A DNA stretch of 44,145 nucleotides from NCBI GenBank assembly GCA_944386165.1, contig CALXAA010000004.1, positions 65,105-109,249 on the forward strand, written 5' to 3'. A model generated the notes under the pieces. That model was not told the origin of the DNA, did no database searches, and saw nothing but the letters and a program-made list of their open reading frames with translations. The stretch comes from an uncultured Clostridia bacterium. Lineage in GTDB: Bacteria > Bacillota > Clostridia > TANB77 > CAG-508. Shown one piece after another: positions 9,079 through 17,939 of this stretch. How positions within the stretch are numbered: the first letter of the stretch is position 1; each line of letters opens with the position of its first letter. A program made the translations under genes and the position numbers.

Positions 9079-10089
9079 ATGAAAAGAATTTTAATTTATG
9101 TACTTATATTTATTATTGTTTGTGCTTTAGTTGTTACAGCAGTAATATTTAATACTAAAAAGGATGAAAATTCTGATCTTCAAGTAATACAAATAAATGA
9201 AGTAACAAGATCAGTATTTTATGCACCTCAATATGTTGCTATAGCAAATGGATATTTTGAAGAAGAAGGATTAGAATTAGAAATTACAACAGGCCAAGGT
9301 GCAGATAAGGTAATGACAGCAATTTTAGCAAGTCAAAGTGATATAGGATTATGTGGTCCAGAAGCCGCAATATATGTTTATAATGAAGGTAAAGAAGATT
9401 ATGCCCAAGTATTTGCACAACTAACACAAAAAGATGGTTCATTATTAGTTAGTAAAGAACCTATTGAAAACTTTAAATGGGAAGATGTAAAGGGTAAAAC
9501 TGTTATTCCTGGAAGAAAAGGTGGAGTGCCTTATATGACTTTTGAGTATGTATTAAAACAAAATGGTATAAATCCTGAAATAGATGTAAATTTAGATGAT
9601 AGTATTAAATTTGACTTGATGGCTGGAGCATTTACTGGTGGAGAGGCTGAATTTGTTACATTATTTGAGCCTACAGCTTCTATGACAGAAGATGCTGAAA
9701 AAGGATATGTTGTTGCATCTGTTGGTGAAGCTGCTGGAGAAGTACCATATACAGCATATTGTGCTAAAAAAAGTTATATAGAAGAAAATTCAGAAATAAT
9801 TGAAGGATTTACTAGAGCAATATATAAAGGTGAGCAATTTGTAGAAGAACATTCAGCAAATGAAATTGCAGAAATTATACAAGACTTTTTTCCAGATACA
9901 ACTGTAGAATCATTAACAAAATCTGTTCAAACATATAAAGATATTGATGCTTGGAAAGAGAACCCTATTCTTAAAGAAGAAGCTTTTGACAAACTTCAAC
10001 TTATTATGACAGAAGCGGGAGAGCTAGATAAAAAAGCACCTTATGAAATGATAGTTAATAATTCTTTTGCAGAAAAAGTTATTCAATAA
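9079..10089 (+). CDS. ABC importer substrate-binding protein, SsuA/THI5-like
   Basis: The extracytoplasmic binding protein of the importer above, 336 residues. It has an N-terminal hydrophobic segment (residues 3-24) without a lipobox cysteine, so it is probably tethered by an uncleaved signal anchor or a conventional signal peptide. The mature part has features of the NMT1/THI5/SsuA family: YAPQYVAIANGYFEEEGLELEI at the start, then LASQSDIGLCGPEAAIYVYNEG, GRKGGVPYMTFEYVLKQNG and the late FTRAIYKGEQFVEEH. Ligands in this family include sulfonates, nitrate, taurine, riboflavin and pyrimidine precursors of thiamine; I cannot choose between them. A terminator follows 8 bases after the stop. Confidence 0.88.
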   Translation: MKRILIYVLIFIIVCALVVTAVIFNTKKDENSDLQVIQINEVTRSVFYAPQYVAIANGYFEEEGLELEITTGQGADKVMTAILASQSDIGLCGPEAAIYVYNEGKEDYAQVFAQLTQKDGSLLVSKEPIENFKWEDVKGKTVIPGRKGGVPYMTFEYVLKQNGINPEIDVNLDDSIKFDLMAGAFTGGEAEFVTLFEPTASMTEDAEKGYVVASVGEAAGEVPYTAYCAKKSYIEENSEIIEGFTRAIYKGEQFVEEHSANEIAEIIQDFFPDTTVESLTKSVQTYKDIDAWKENPILKEEAFDKLQLIMTEAGELDKKAPYEMIVNNSFAEKVIQ

Positions 10090-10096
10090 TTTATTT

Positions 10097-10128
10097 AAAG
10101 GATACACTTTAATTAGTGTGTTCTTTTT
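10097..10128 (+). terminator. Terminator of ABC importer operon
   Basis: A stem AAAGGATACACT pairs with AGTGTGTTCTTT (two G-U pairs) around TTAATT and continues into T5. Confidence 0.8.
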
Positions 10129-10143
10129 AATTGCAAAAAAATA

Positions 10144-10172
10144 TTGATTATATGCTAAAAAAATGTTATAAA
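10144..10172 (+). promoter_or_regulatory. Promoter of alpha/beta hydrolase gene
   Basis: TTGATT (10144-10149) and TATAAA (10167-10172) are 17 bases apart, 25 bases before the ATG. Confidence 0.6.
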
Positions 10173-10196
10173 ATATAGCTAGAGAGGAGCGAAAAA

Positions 10197-11063
10197 ATGA
10201 GTGAAAAAATAATAGAATTACATGCTTTAGATGGTGTAAAAACAAACGGATATTTAATAAGTGGTGATAGAAATAATAAAAATGTATTAATTGAAATACA
10301 TGGAATGACAAGTAATTGTTTCAAAAAAAGAGAAAGAGTAATAGCTAAAACAGTTAAGAATATTGGGATAGATACTATTTGTATTAATACCAGAGGAAGT
10401 GAAATTGTAAAATATATTAAATATAATGATGGAAGAAGAGAATTAGCAGGTACAGCATATGAAGATGTTGAAGAATCATATTATGATTTAATGGGAGTTA
10501 TAAAATTTGCTATAAGCCTTGGATATTCTTCTATATACCTTCAAGGACATAGTTTAGGAGCAACAAAAGTTGTCTATACCTATACCAAAATGAAGCAAAA
10601 ACAAGATGAAGAACTAAAAAACATAAAAGGAATTTTATTATTATCTTTAGTAGATATACCTGATATGATTAGAACATTTTTAAAAAATGAATATTTATTA
10701 TATGCAGAAGAAAAAGAAAAAAATGGACAAGTATTAGAATTAATGCCTCAAAATGCTTTTATTCATCCAATATCTGTTAAAACATATTTAAAATATGCAA
10801 AATATAATAGTGAAATTGATTTTGCACAATATAGTAATGAAAATTATGATTTTGATACGTTAAATAAAATAGATGTTCCATTATTTATGAGATGGGGAAA
10901 TGATAATGAATTAATTAGAAAAAGTGCTCAAGAACAAGTTGAACTTATGAGAAGAGTAATAAAGAAAAAAGATGCTGACATAAACTTTACTAATGGGGCA
11001 AATCATTCATATAATGGTAAAGAAACTGAACTTGCAAATGATATTGCAAACTTTTTAAAATAA
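10197..11063 (+). CDS. Alpha/beta hydrolase
   Basis: A 288-residue soluble protein with the alpha/beta-hydrolase nucleophile elbow GHSLGA (Ser119), an early HGMTSN oxyanion-region motif (residues 35-40), Asp in the WGNDNELI segment and a late His in GANHSYNGKE. Together these suggest a Ser-Asp-His triad. It probably acts as a cytoplasmic esterase or peptidase-like enzyme; the substrate is unknown. It is a monocistronic unit: own promoter, ribosome site GAGAGGAGCG, and about 240 noncoding bases after the stop. That downstream gap holds a 26-codon open frame (11090-11170) without a ribosome site, then the promoter of the next gene. Confidence 0.87.
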   Translation: MSEKIIELHALDGVKTNGYLISGDRNNKNVLIEIHGMTSNCFKKRERVIAKTVKNIGIDTICINTRGSEIVKYIKYNDGRRELAGTAYEDVEESYYDLMGVIKFAISLGYSSIYLQGHSLGATKVVYTYTKMKQKQDEELKNIKGILLLSLVDIPDMIRTFLKNEYLLYAEEKEKNGQVLELMPQNAFIHPISVKTYLKYAKYNSEIDFAQYSNENYDFDTLNKIDVPLFMRWGNDNELIRKSAQEQVELMRRVIKKKDADINFTNGANHSYNGKETELANDIANFLK

Positions 11064-11231
11064 AAGAAGTTGAAAGAAAAGCAGAATCAATGTATCAATA
11101 TTATTCAAAAGAACAAGAGGAAAAATATGGAGTTGTAGGAATAAAAATAAAATTATTAAGTAATAATTAAAAGAATTAAATAAAAATTTTAGAAAATAAT
11201 TTATTATTAATTACAAAAAATATAATAAATA

Positions 11232-11260
11232 TTGAAAAATCTAACAAAAAGTAGTATAAT
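11232..11260 (+). promoter_or_regulatory. Promoter of GC-rich orphan gene 1
   Basis: TTGAAA (11232-11237), a 17-base spacer and a perfect TATAAT (11255-11260). The sequence is A/T-rich up to this point and becomes GC-richer just after the expected start of transcription. Confidence 0.75.
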
Positions 11261-11305
11261 ATTTACATAATATGACTTTGCGCACATAACACAAGGAGGC
11301 ACATT

Positions 11306-11611
11306 ATGGAAATAACCTATTTGTCTGTTCATTGGAAATTCTTTGCGAGGTCCAAGGAAAATAATCATTATTTGATCGCCATAGGGAAGCTTCTTCCAGA
11401 TATGGCGGATAAGTTGCCAACAGAATGGCTGACCAGAAACTTAATTGATGCATCAGCCATCAAAATAGAAAAAGTGGGTGAGTTTAATGGGGAGGTTTGC
11501 GAAAACATTCCTCAACTCACTAAATTGGAAACTTGCAATCCTAGAGTGGTCTTTGCAGTAAGGTTTAATACCATGGAAGACCTTATGAAGTACAGGAAGG
11601 AGATGTTCTAA
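11306..11611 (+). CDS. Uncharacterised 101-residue protein, atypical composition
   Basis: I do not recognise this protein. It is soluble, mixed alpha/beta in appearance (MEITYLSVHWKFFARSKENNHYL and a C-terminal VVFAVRFNTMEDLMKYRKEMF), with no signal peptide or membrane segment. It has a strong AAGGAGGC ribosome site. The codon choice (CTG, GCC, ATC, GCG, AGG, TCC) and the visibly higher G+C differ sharply from the neighbouring genes. It is a self-contained unit with its own promoter, short leader and strong GC-rich terminator, and has no cotranscribed partner. Acquisition from a higher-GC relative or phage is likely, but no mobility gene adjoins it. It shares its unit layout with the orphan gene at 23734. 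Confidence 0.8.
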   Translation: MEITYLSVHWKFFARSKENNHYLIAIGKLLPDMADKLPTEWLTRNLIDASAIKIEKVGEFNGEVCENIPQLTKLETCNPRVVFAVRFNTMEDLMKYRKEMF

Positions 11612-11621
11612 TGTGCTTCGA

Positions 11622-11673
11622 CCCCTGTGTGAGATTGAATTAATTAAAACAATTTCACACAGGGGGCTTTTTG
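11622..11673 (+). terminator. GC-rich terminator of orphan gene 1
   Basis: A 16-bp stem (CCCCTGTGTGAGATTG at 11622-11637, CAATTTCACACAGGGG at 11650-11665, one G-U pair) runs into GGCTTTTTG. It is unusually long and GC-rich for this genome. Confidence 0.93.
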
Positions 11674-11693
11674 TATAAAAAAAGAAAATTTTG

Positions 11694-11722
11694 TTTACAT
11701 ATTTAAATATAAATGGTATAAT
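11694..11722 (+). promoter_or_regulatory. Promoter of hisS
   Basis: TTTACA (11694-11699), a 17-base spacer and TATAAT (11717-11722). The leader to the ATG is under 80 bases, too short for a T-box riboswitch. Confidence 0.7.
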
Positions 11723-11800
11723 AACCACAGTTTATAAATATAAAGAGAAAAGCACATATTTTTTATAAAATTTGTACTTTAAGGAAGGAATGAGATAAAA

Positions 11801-13096
11801 ATGAGTAAAATAGAATTAAGAAATGTAAAAGGAACAACAGACTATTCTCCAAAAGAACAATATATAAGAAACTACATATCAGATACATTAAAAAAAGTAT
11901 TTGAAAAATATGGATTTAAGCCATTACAAACACCATTATTATGTTATTATGATTTATTAGCACTAAAATACGATGAAGAAAATGACATTTTAAAAGAAGT
12001 ATATAAAGTATCTGACCAAGGAAACAGAAATTTAGCATTAAGATATGACTTAACTGTACCATTTGCAAAATATATAGCAATAAACCAAAATACTAAACTT
12101 CCATTTAAAAGATATGAAATAGGAGAAGTATTCAGAAATGGACCAGTAAAACTTGGAAGAGATAGAGAATTTATTCAATGTGATGTTGATACAGTAGGAA
12201 TTGAAGGGCAATTAGTTGAGGCAGAATTTGTAGCATTATATGTAGAAGCATATAAAGAACTAGGAATAGATGTTATAATAAAATACAATAACAGAAAATT
12301 CCTATCAGGAATAATAATTGAAGCAGGAATTCCAGATGAATTAGTTACAGATACAATAACTGTAATAGACAAATTTGAAAAACTAACAAAAGAAGAACTT
12401 GAAAAAGAATTTCTAAAAATAGGAGTTAATAAAGACCAAATTGAGAAGCTATACAAATTTTTACAAATGGATGCAGAAGAATTAGTAAATATCAAAAGTG
12501 AAAATGAAATATTAAATGAAGGAATAAAAGAATTAGAAACATTAAAAAAATATGTAGGAGAACTTAATTTAGTAGAATATGTACAATTTTCACCATCTTT
12601 AGCACGTGGGCAAGAATATTATACAGGAACTGTATTTGAAGTATATGATGCAAAAGGAGACATCAAATCAAGTATTGGCGGAGGAGGTCGTTATGATAAA
12701 ATGATAACAGACTTCATAAATGATGGTAAACAATATCCTGCTGTAGGAATAAGCTTTGGATTAAATGTTATATATGAAATATTAAAAGAAAGAGAAGAAT
12801 TTACTCAAAAAGCTTTAACAGATATATTTATTATACCTATGGGAACAGAAATAGAATGTTTAAAAATTGCAGAAACTTTAAGAAAAGCGGATTTCAAAGT
12901 AGAAGTAGAAATGAAAACTAGAAAAATGAAAAAATCATTAGAATATGCAAACGAAGAAAATATTCCATATGTATTTATTTTAGGAGAAGATGAATTAAAG
13001 CAAAACCAAGTTTCTGTAAAAGACATGAAAAATAAAACTCAAACAACAATTTCTTTAGCAAATCTAGTTGAAGATTTTAAAAAATTATTACAATAA
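11801..13096 (+). CDS. hisS: Histidyl-tRNA synthetase
   Basis: A class II aminoacyl-tRNA synthetase that charges tRNA-His. The 431 residues cover the whole family length. N-terminal motif 1 region: LRNVKGTTDYSPKEQ. Motif 2: FKRYEIGEVFRNGPVKLGRDREFIQCDVDTVG, with the catalytic arginine. Histidine-binding loops: ARGQEYYTGTVFEVYD and SSIGGGGRYDKM. C-terminal anticodon-binding domain from about residue 330. The ribosome site is AAGGAAGGAATGAG. The family is unmistakable; a HisZ-type regulatory paralogue is unlikely because the RxEYYTG and GGGGRYD active-site elements are intact. The hemolysin III gene follows after 71 bases and may be partly cotranscribed. Confidence 0.96.
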   Translation: MSKIELRNVKGTTDYSPKEQYIRNYISDTLKKVFEKYGFKPLQTPLLCYYDLLALKYDEENDILKEVYKVSDQGNRNLALRYDLTVPFAKYIAINQNTKLPFKRYEIGEVFRNGPVKLGRDREFIQCDVDTVGIEGQLVEAEFVALYVEAYKELGIDVIIKYNNRKFLSGIIIEAGIPDELVTDTITVIDKFEKLTKEELEKEFLKIGVNKDQIEKLYKFLQMDAEELVNIKSENEILNEGIKELETLKKYVGELNLVEYVQFSPSLARGQEYYTGTVFEVYDAKGDIKSSIGGGGRYDKMITDFINDGKQYPAVGISFGLNVIYEILKEREEFTQKALTDIFIIPMGTEIECLKIAETLRKADFKVEVEMKTRKMKKSLEYANEENIPYVFILGEDELKQNQVSVKDMKNKTQTTISLANLVEDFKKLLQ

Positions 13097-13167
13097 AACT
13101 ATAGACTTTTTACAAAATATGTAATATAATTCACCTGGTATTAAAAACTAGATGAAAGGAAAAATTT

Positions 13168-13842
13168 ATGAAAAGAACAAAATTAAAAGATAGAATATTA
13201 CCAACCTATACAAAAGGCGAAGAAATATTTAATATGGTTTCACATATTGTAGGAGGAGCTTTAGGAATAGTAACATTAGTACTTTCAATTATTATTGGTG
13301 CAGTACATCATAATGTATATGGAATTATAAGTGGAATAATTTTTGGAGTTTCTATGATATTTTTATACACAATGTCAAGTATTTACCATGGATTAAGTCC
13401 TAAATTATTATCAAAAAAAGTAATGCAAATACTTGATCATTGTGCAATATTTGTTTTAATTGCAGGTTCATATACTCCATTTGCACTATGTACATTAAGA
13501 GAATATTCACCTGCTCTTGGATGGACAATATTTGCTGTAATTTGGGCTTTTGCAGCATTGGGAATTACTCTAAACTCTATAGACTTAAAAAAATACAAAA
13601 TTTTTTCAATGATTTGCTATTTAGCAATGGGATGGTGTATCATTGTTAGAGTTAATATATTACCAGAATTGCTTACATTACCAGGATTTATATTATTACT
13701 TGCTGGTGGAATTATTTATACAATAGGTGCTGTATTATATGGAGTAGGAAAAAAACGTAAATATATACATTCTGTATTTCATTTAAGTGTATTTTTTGGA
13801 AATTTACTACACGTTTTATGTGTTTTAATGTTTGTAATTTAA
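13168..13842 (+). CDS. Hemolysin III family / PAQR-like membrane protein
   Basis: A 224-residue integral membrane protein with seven hydrophobic segments. Conserved features of the family are FNMVSHIVGGALGI near the start, the MSSIYHGLSP motif after the third helix, LDHCAIFVLIAGSYTPFAL, and a C-terminal HSVFHLSVFFGNLLH. Members share predicted metal-binding Ser/Asp/His residues with eukaryotic PAQR receptors, and the bacterial role is unclear despite the name. The ribosome site is GATGAAAGGAAA. No strong promoter or terminator is evident between it and hisS. Confidence 0.9.
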   Translation: MKRTKLKDRILPTYTKGEEIFNMVSHIVGGALGIVTLVLSIIIGAVHHNVYGIISGIIFGVSMIFLYTMSSIYHGLSPKLLSKKVMQILDHCAIFVLIAGSYTPFALCTLREYSPALGWTIFAVIWAFAALGITLNSIDLKKYKIFSMICYLAMGWCIIVRVNILPELLTLPGFILLLAGGIIYTIGAVLYGVGKKRKYIHSVFHLSVFFGNLLHVLCVLMFVI

Positions 13843-13896
13843 ATTAGGAATATTTTTATTTACAGTAACATTCATTACCACAATTTATTTTTTTAA

Positions 13897-14868
13897 TTAA
13901 ATGCTAAAAAATACTATTCATCATTAATAAAATATAATGAAACTTATTTGAATAGCATATATCAAAAAAGCTCATTTTTAATATTAACTAGTTCTGAAGA
14001 TTGTTATGATGAAATAGAAAAAAATAAAAATGTAGAAAAAGTAGATAGATTTATTATGTTTGAACCATATGATAAGTGTATAACATTTAAACATCAATCT
14101 TATTCTGTAGCAACCAATAATTATACAATTGATTATAATGTTGAATCGCAACAAGATGATAGAATAGCTTGGGAAGATTTCATGGCATTAGGCGGAATTA
14201 TGATATTTTCTGACAAAAACAAAAATTTTAAACTAAATAATAATGAAATAGCATTATCTTCAAGTGGAATTGAATATGTAAAACAAGAAATTAAAAATAA
14301 TTTAATTGGACAAGATTTATCTTTTTCTTATAATAATGAAATACATACTTTTACAATAAAAGACTATTATAATTCTGTAAATTCAGAAATGACTATATCA
14401 GAAGAGAAATTTAATGAGCTTAAAAATTTTAGTGAATACTCATATAAATTATACATAAAAGATTATCTAAATTTAGGTGATAGTATTGCAGAACTTGAAA
14501 AGTCAATAAATAATGGAAATGTGGAAGTAGATGGAATTCAAAATGCATATTTAGGAGAAGAAGCAGATAAATATTATCAGTCGAAAGATTTATTATATTT
14601 ATATGAAGTAATTTGCTTTTTTACAATAATTACTTTTATTATTATTTTTATTATAGTATCTAGGAATGTATTAAAAGATGAGAAGAAAAGTATAAAAATA
14701 GAAAGAATGCTAGGGTATAATAAGTCGCAATCAAGAAAATTTGGCCTTTTGAATATATTAGTATTAAATTTTAGTGCACTTTTCATTTCTATTATATTTT
14801 TTATAATTATTAGTGTAGGAATTAATATTTTTACAGATTATACAATTCCAATATTTAGTTTTAAATGA
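13897..14868 (+). pseudogene. FtsX-type ABC transporter permease remnant
   Basis: The frame is open from 13897, after a stop at 13894, and has no convincing start codon. It begins mid-domain with an extracytoplasmic MacB/FtsX-like region, which ends with ELEKSINNGNVEVDGIQNAYLG. Two transmembrane helices follow (LYEVICFFTIITFIIIFIIVS, LNILVLNFSALFISIIFFIIIS) with a KDEKKSIKIERMLGYNKSQS cytoplasmic loop of the FtsX type between them. It then stops after IPIFSFK, where the last helix of the family would be expected. Both ends therefore look deleted. No ATPase gene is adjacent. It lies just upstream of a two-component system that may once have regulated it. A stretch of seven G (14917-14923) follows. 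Confidence 0.75.
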
Positions 14869-15002
14869 TAATTCAAGAATAATTGCAAATGTAACAGCTT
14901 ACACAAAAGTTTTTTTGGGGGGGAAAACTTTAAATGTTTTCTGCCTCCTCTTTTTATTTAATAAAAAATTAATAAATCCTCTATTTTTTATTAATAAATT
15001 TA

Positions 15003-15011
15003 TGGTATAAT
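15003..15011 (+). promoter_or_regulatory. Extended -10 promoter of two-component operon
   Basis: TGG followed by TATAAT (15003-15011) fits an extended -10 element. The -35 region is only T-rich. The start codon lies 35 bases downstream. Confidence 0.55.
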
Positions 15012-15045
15012 AATAATCAAGTAAAAAAATAAAAGGAGAAAAAAG

Positions 15046-15738
15046 ATGTATAACATATTAGTAGTAGATGATGACAAAGAAATAGTAAAAGCAATAGAAA
15101 TATATTTAGGAAAAGAAAATTACAAAATATTTAAAGCATATGATGGAGAACAAGCTTTGCAGCAAATAAAAGATAATGATATACATTTAATAATAATGGA
15201 CATAATGATGCCAAACAAAGACGGAATAGAAACATTAGAAGAAATAAGAAAAGACAAAAGTATACCTGTAATATTATTATCAGCCAAATCAGAAGATATT
15301 GATAAAATAAATGGACTAAATATAGGAGCTGATGATTATGTAACAAAACCTTTTAATCCAATAGAACTAATTGCAAGAGTAAATGCTCTAATAAGAAGAT
15401 GCACTAAATTTGGAACAATAGAAAATAAAGAATCAATAATTAAAACAGGAGACTTGACAATTGATGATGAATTAAAAAAAGTAGTTGTTGATGGAAGAGA
15501 AGTAAAACTTACACCAACAGAATATAATATTTTGAAATTTTTAACAAAAAACAAAGGAAAAGTATATTCAATAGATGAAATATACACGAATATTTGGGAA
15601 GAAGAAAGCTTTGCAGCAGAAAACATAATTGCAGTACATATTAGGCACATAAGAGAAAAAATAGAAATCAACCCAAAAGAACCTAAATATTTAAAAGTAA
15701 TATGGGGAGTAGGATATAAAATAGAAGATTTAAACTAA
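15046..15738 (+). CDS. OmpR-family response regulator
   Basis: A DNA-binding response regulator of 230 residues. The receiver domain (1-118) has acidic DDD (8-10), phospho-acceptor Asp52 in IIMDIMMP, a switch Ser/Thr in LLSAK, and Lys101 in VTKPF. The winged-helix output domain (130-230) has LTPTEYNILKFLTKNKGKVYS and HIRHIREKIE...YLKVIWGVGYKI typical of OmpR/PhoB. It is translated from an AAAGGAG site and followed 19 bases later by the sensor kinase, forming a two-gene operon. Target genes are unknown; the adjacent broken ABC permease upstream is a plausible former target. Confidence 0.95.
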   Translation: MYNILVVDDDKEIVKAIEIYLGKENYKIFKAYDGEQALQQIKDNDIHLIIMDIMMPNKDGIETLEEIRKDKSIPVILLSAKSEDIDKINGLNIGADDYVTKPFNPIELIARVNALIRRCTKFGTIENKESIIKTGDLTIDDELKKVVVDGREVKLTPTEYNILKFLTKNKGKVYSIDEIYTNIWEEESFAAENIIAVHIRHIREKIEINPKEPKYLKVIWGVGYKIEDLN

Positions 15739-15757
15739 AAAGAAGGGATAAATTTAA

Positions 15758-17839
15758 ATGAGAAATAGTAAAGTATTTAAAATTATAAGTTATATAACAT
15801 TACCTATACTAATTGGAATAATAATTTTATCTACTTTTTATATAGAGTTAAAAGATTCAACATATTACAGTGTAGAGGAATATTTTAATTCTGAGGATTT
15901 CTTAGGAACATATATGTCAAAGCTATCAACGATAGCAAATAGATTAATTTATAGCAATCCTCAATATAACAATATAAAAGATGGTGATACATATATTTTT
16001 TATTCCTCAAATGGAGAATTTGATTATAGATTAATTAACATGTATTTTTTAGTTATTTATAAAAATAAAGCATTTACTAATGTTGAATTAACATCAGAAG
16101 TAAGTACTATTGAAACAATAAAAAATTTTATTAAATCTGTTCCTGAAAGCCAAACATTTAATATAGTAGAAGGTAAAGTTGAAACTAATTCAGAAATATT
16201 AAGAAAAAGAGCGGAACAATATTTAGATAGTTTTATTTATACATATTATACAACTAATCCTGCAGAGTTATATCCTTCAGAATCATACTCTATAGACTAT
16301 AGCAATAGTAAAGAATATATTACAACTAATATAACAGACTTTTCTATATATACATCATATACAGAAAACTTTATAGATAGTTCTAAACAATTATTACTTT
16401 GCAAATTCATAGAAAGACTTAGACCATATGAAAATTTCTTTTATATTTCAATGCCAATCTGCATGGTATTATCAGTACTAATTTTACTTTACTTGCTTAT
16501 ATCTGTAGGACACAAAAAAGGAGTAAAAGGAATATCTACTTCAGATTTTGATAAAATACCACTAGAAATTATATGCTTTATAGCAACTTGTGTAATTGGA
16601 ATTATTACAGTACTCTTAATGGAAGGAATAAATACAACTGAGATTGAAGTAATACTATCATTAACATTTACAGTATATTTTACAACATTTATAATTTGCT
16701 CTATTATTTTTGATACAGTTGTAAAAAGAATAAAATCAAAAACATTTTGGAAAACAACACTAACAGGTAAACTAATAATAATGTTACTAAAACCTATTCA
16801 TAAATTTGAAAATTTCATACAAGAAGTAAGAGGAACATCAAAATATTTTTCAAATACTATAAAAAAATTTATTATATTTTTCTGTATTGAAGTATTTTTA
16901 GCATTTATTGTTTTTGTATTATTCCGCTCAGATGCTTTGTTATTTTTATTGCTTGAATTTATATTAGTAGCAATATTTATATTAAGGATTATAAAAGCAA
17001 TTTCTGACTATGATAAAATTCAGACAAAATTAAAAGAAATGTATGAAGGAAATAACCAAACTCAATTAAATGAAGAAGAATTTATACCTGAATTTCATCA
17101 ATCAGTATCATATTTAAATGATATATCTAATGGATTAGAAAATGCTATTCAAGATAGAATGAAAAGTGAAAGGTTAAAAACAGAATTAATTACAAATGTA
17201 TCACATGATATAAAAACACCGTTAACATCTATAATAAACTATGTAGATTTAATAAAACAGGAAAACATACAAAATGAAAAAGTAAATGAATATATTGGAA
17301 TACTTGATAATAAATCTCAAAGATTAAAAAAATTAATTGAGGACTTGGTAGAGGCTTCAAAGGTTTCTACAGGAAATGTTAAATTAAATTTAGAAAAAAT
17401 AAATATTGTAGAATTAATAAATCAAGCAGTTGGTGAATTCGAAGACAAATTTAATTTAAAAGGTCTAGACATAGTTATAGATTCTAATGAAAATGAAATA
17501 TATATTATTGCAGATAGTAGATATATGTACAGAATTATTGAAAATCTGTTTAGCAATATATCAAAATATGCTTTAGAAAATTCTAGAGTATATATAGACT
17601 TAGTAAAAGAAAATGGTAAAGTTTATATAAAAATGAAAAACATTTCAAAAGAAAAATTAAATATACCTGCAGAAGAATTAATGCAAAGATTTGTTAGAGG
17701 TGATAAATCTAGAACAACAGAAGGCAGTGGTCTTGGAATTTCAATTGCTCAGAACTTAACTGAAATTCAAAATGGTAAATTTAATTTAATAGTAGATGGT
17801 GATTTATTCAAAGTTGAACTTGAATTTATCACAATTTAA
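15758..17839 (+). CDS. Multi-pass sensor histidine kinase
   Basis: A 693-residue membrane sensor. After a first transmembrane helix (residues 10-28) comes an extracytoplasmic domain of about 190 residues. Then at least five helices (starting near 225, 268, 293, 368 and 390) form a large membrane module. The cytoplasmic kinase follows: HisKA with phospho-acceptor His483 in TNVSHDIKTPLTSIINYVDLI, an N-box in YRIIENLFSNISKYA, FVRGDKSRTTEGSGLGISIA (G2 box) and a short end. It is larger and has more membrane helices than the usual two-helix VanS/PhoR sensors, so it may sense within or through the membrane. It is cotranscribed with the response regulator. Confidence 0.92.
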   Translation: MRNSKVFKIISYITLPILIGIIILSTFYIELKDSTYYSVEEYFNSEDFLGTYMSKLSTIANRLIYSNPQYNNIKDGDTYIFYSSNGEFDYRLINMYFLVIYKNKAFTNVELTSEVSTIETIKNFIKSVPESQTFNIVEGKVETNSEILRKRAEQYLDSFIYTYYTTNPAELYPSESYSIDYSNSKEYITTNITDFSIYTSYTENFIDSSKQLLLCKFIERLRPYENFFYISMPICMVLSVLILLYLLISVGHKKGVKGISTSDFDKIPLEIICFIATCVIGIITVLLMEGINTTEIEVILSLTFTVYFTTFIICSIIFDTVVKRIKSKTFWKTTLTGKLIIMLLKPIHKFENFIQEVRGTSKYFSNTIKKFIIFFCIEVFLAFIVFVLFRSDALLFLLLEFILVAIFILRIIKAISDYDKIQTKLKEMYEGNNQTQLNEEEFIPEFHQSVSYLNDISNGLENAIQDRMKSERLKTELITNVSHDIKTPLTSIINYVDLIKQENIQNEKVNEYIGILDNKSQRLKKLIEDLVEASKVSTGNVKLNLEKINIVELINQAVGEFEDKFNLKGLDIVIDSNENEIYIIADSRYMYRIIENLFSNISKYALENSRVYIDLVKENGKVYIKMKNISKEKLNIPAEELMQRFVRGDKSRTTEGSGLGISIAQNLTEIQNGKFNLIVDGDLFKVELEFITI

Positions 17840-17871
17840 AAAGTTTATATAATGATTATTATAATTTGGTA

Positions 17872-17900
17872 ATGACAATTATAATAATATATGTTATAAT
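17872..17900 (+). promoter_or_regulatory. Promoter of GNAT/ATP-grasp/NlpC operon
   Basis: ATGACA (17872-17877) and TATAAT (17895-17900) are 17 bases apart. AAAGAAAGGAAT precedes the ATG at 17940. Confidence 0.65.
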
Positions 17901-17939
17901 GTGTATTGAAAAATTCTTATTAAAGAAAGGAATTAAATT

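Noticed and set aside
11090..11170. 26-codon frame between the alpha/beta hydrolase and orphan gene 1
   Set aside because: It has no Shine-Dalgarno sequence and no family match. It may be the tail of a lost gene, but this cannot be supported.
11673..11800. T-box riboswitch before hisS
   Set aside because: The leader is too short and lacks a T-box sequence or specifier stem; only a promoter and ribosome site are present.
15336..15671. Minus-strand open frame within the response regulator gene
   Set aside because: It is a mirror of the winged-helix domain coding sequence without a start signal.
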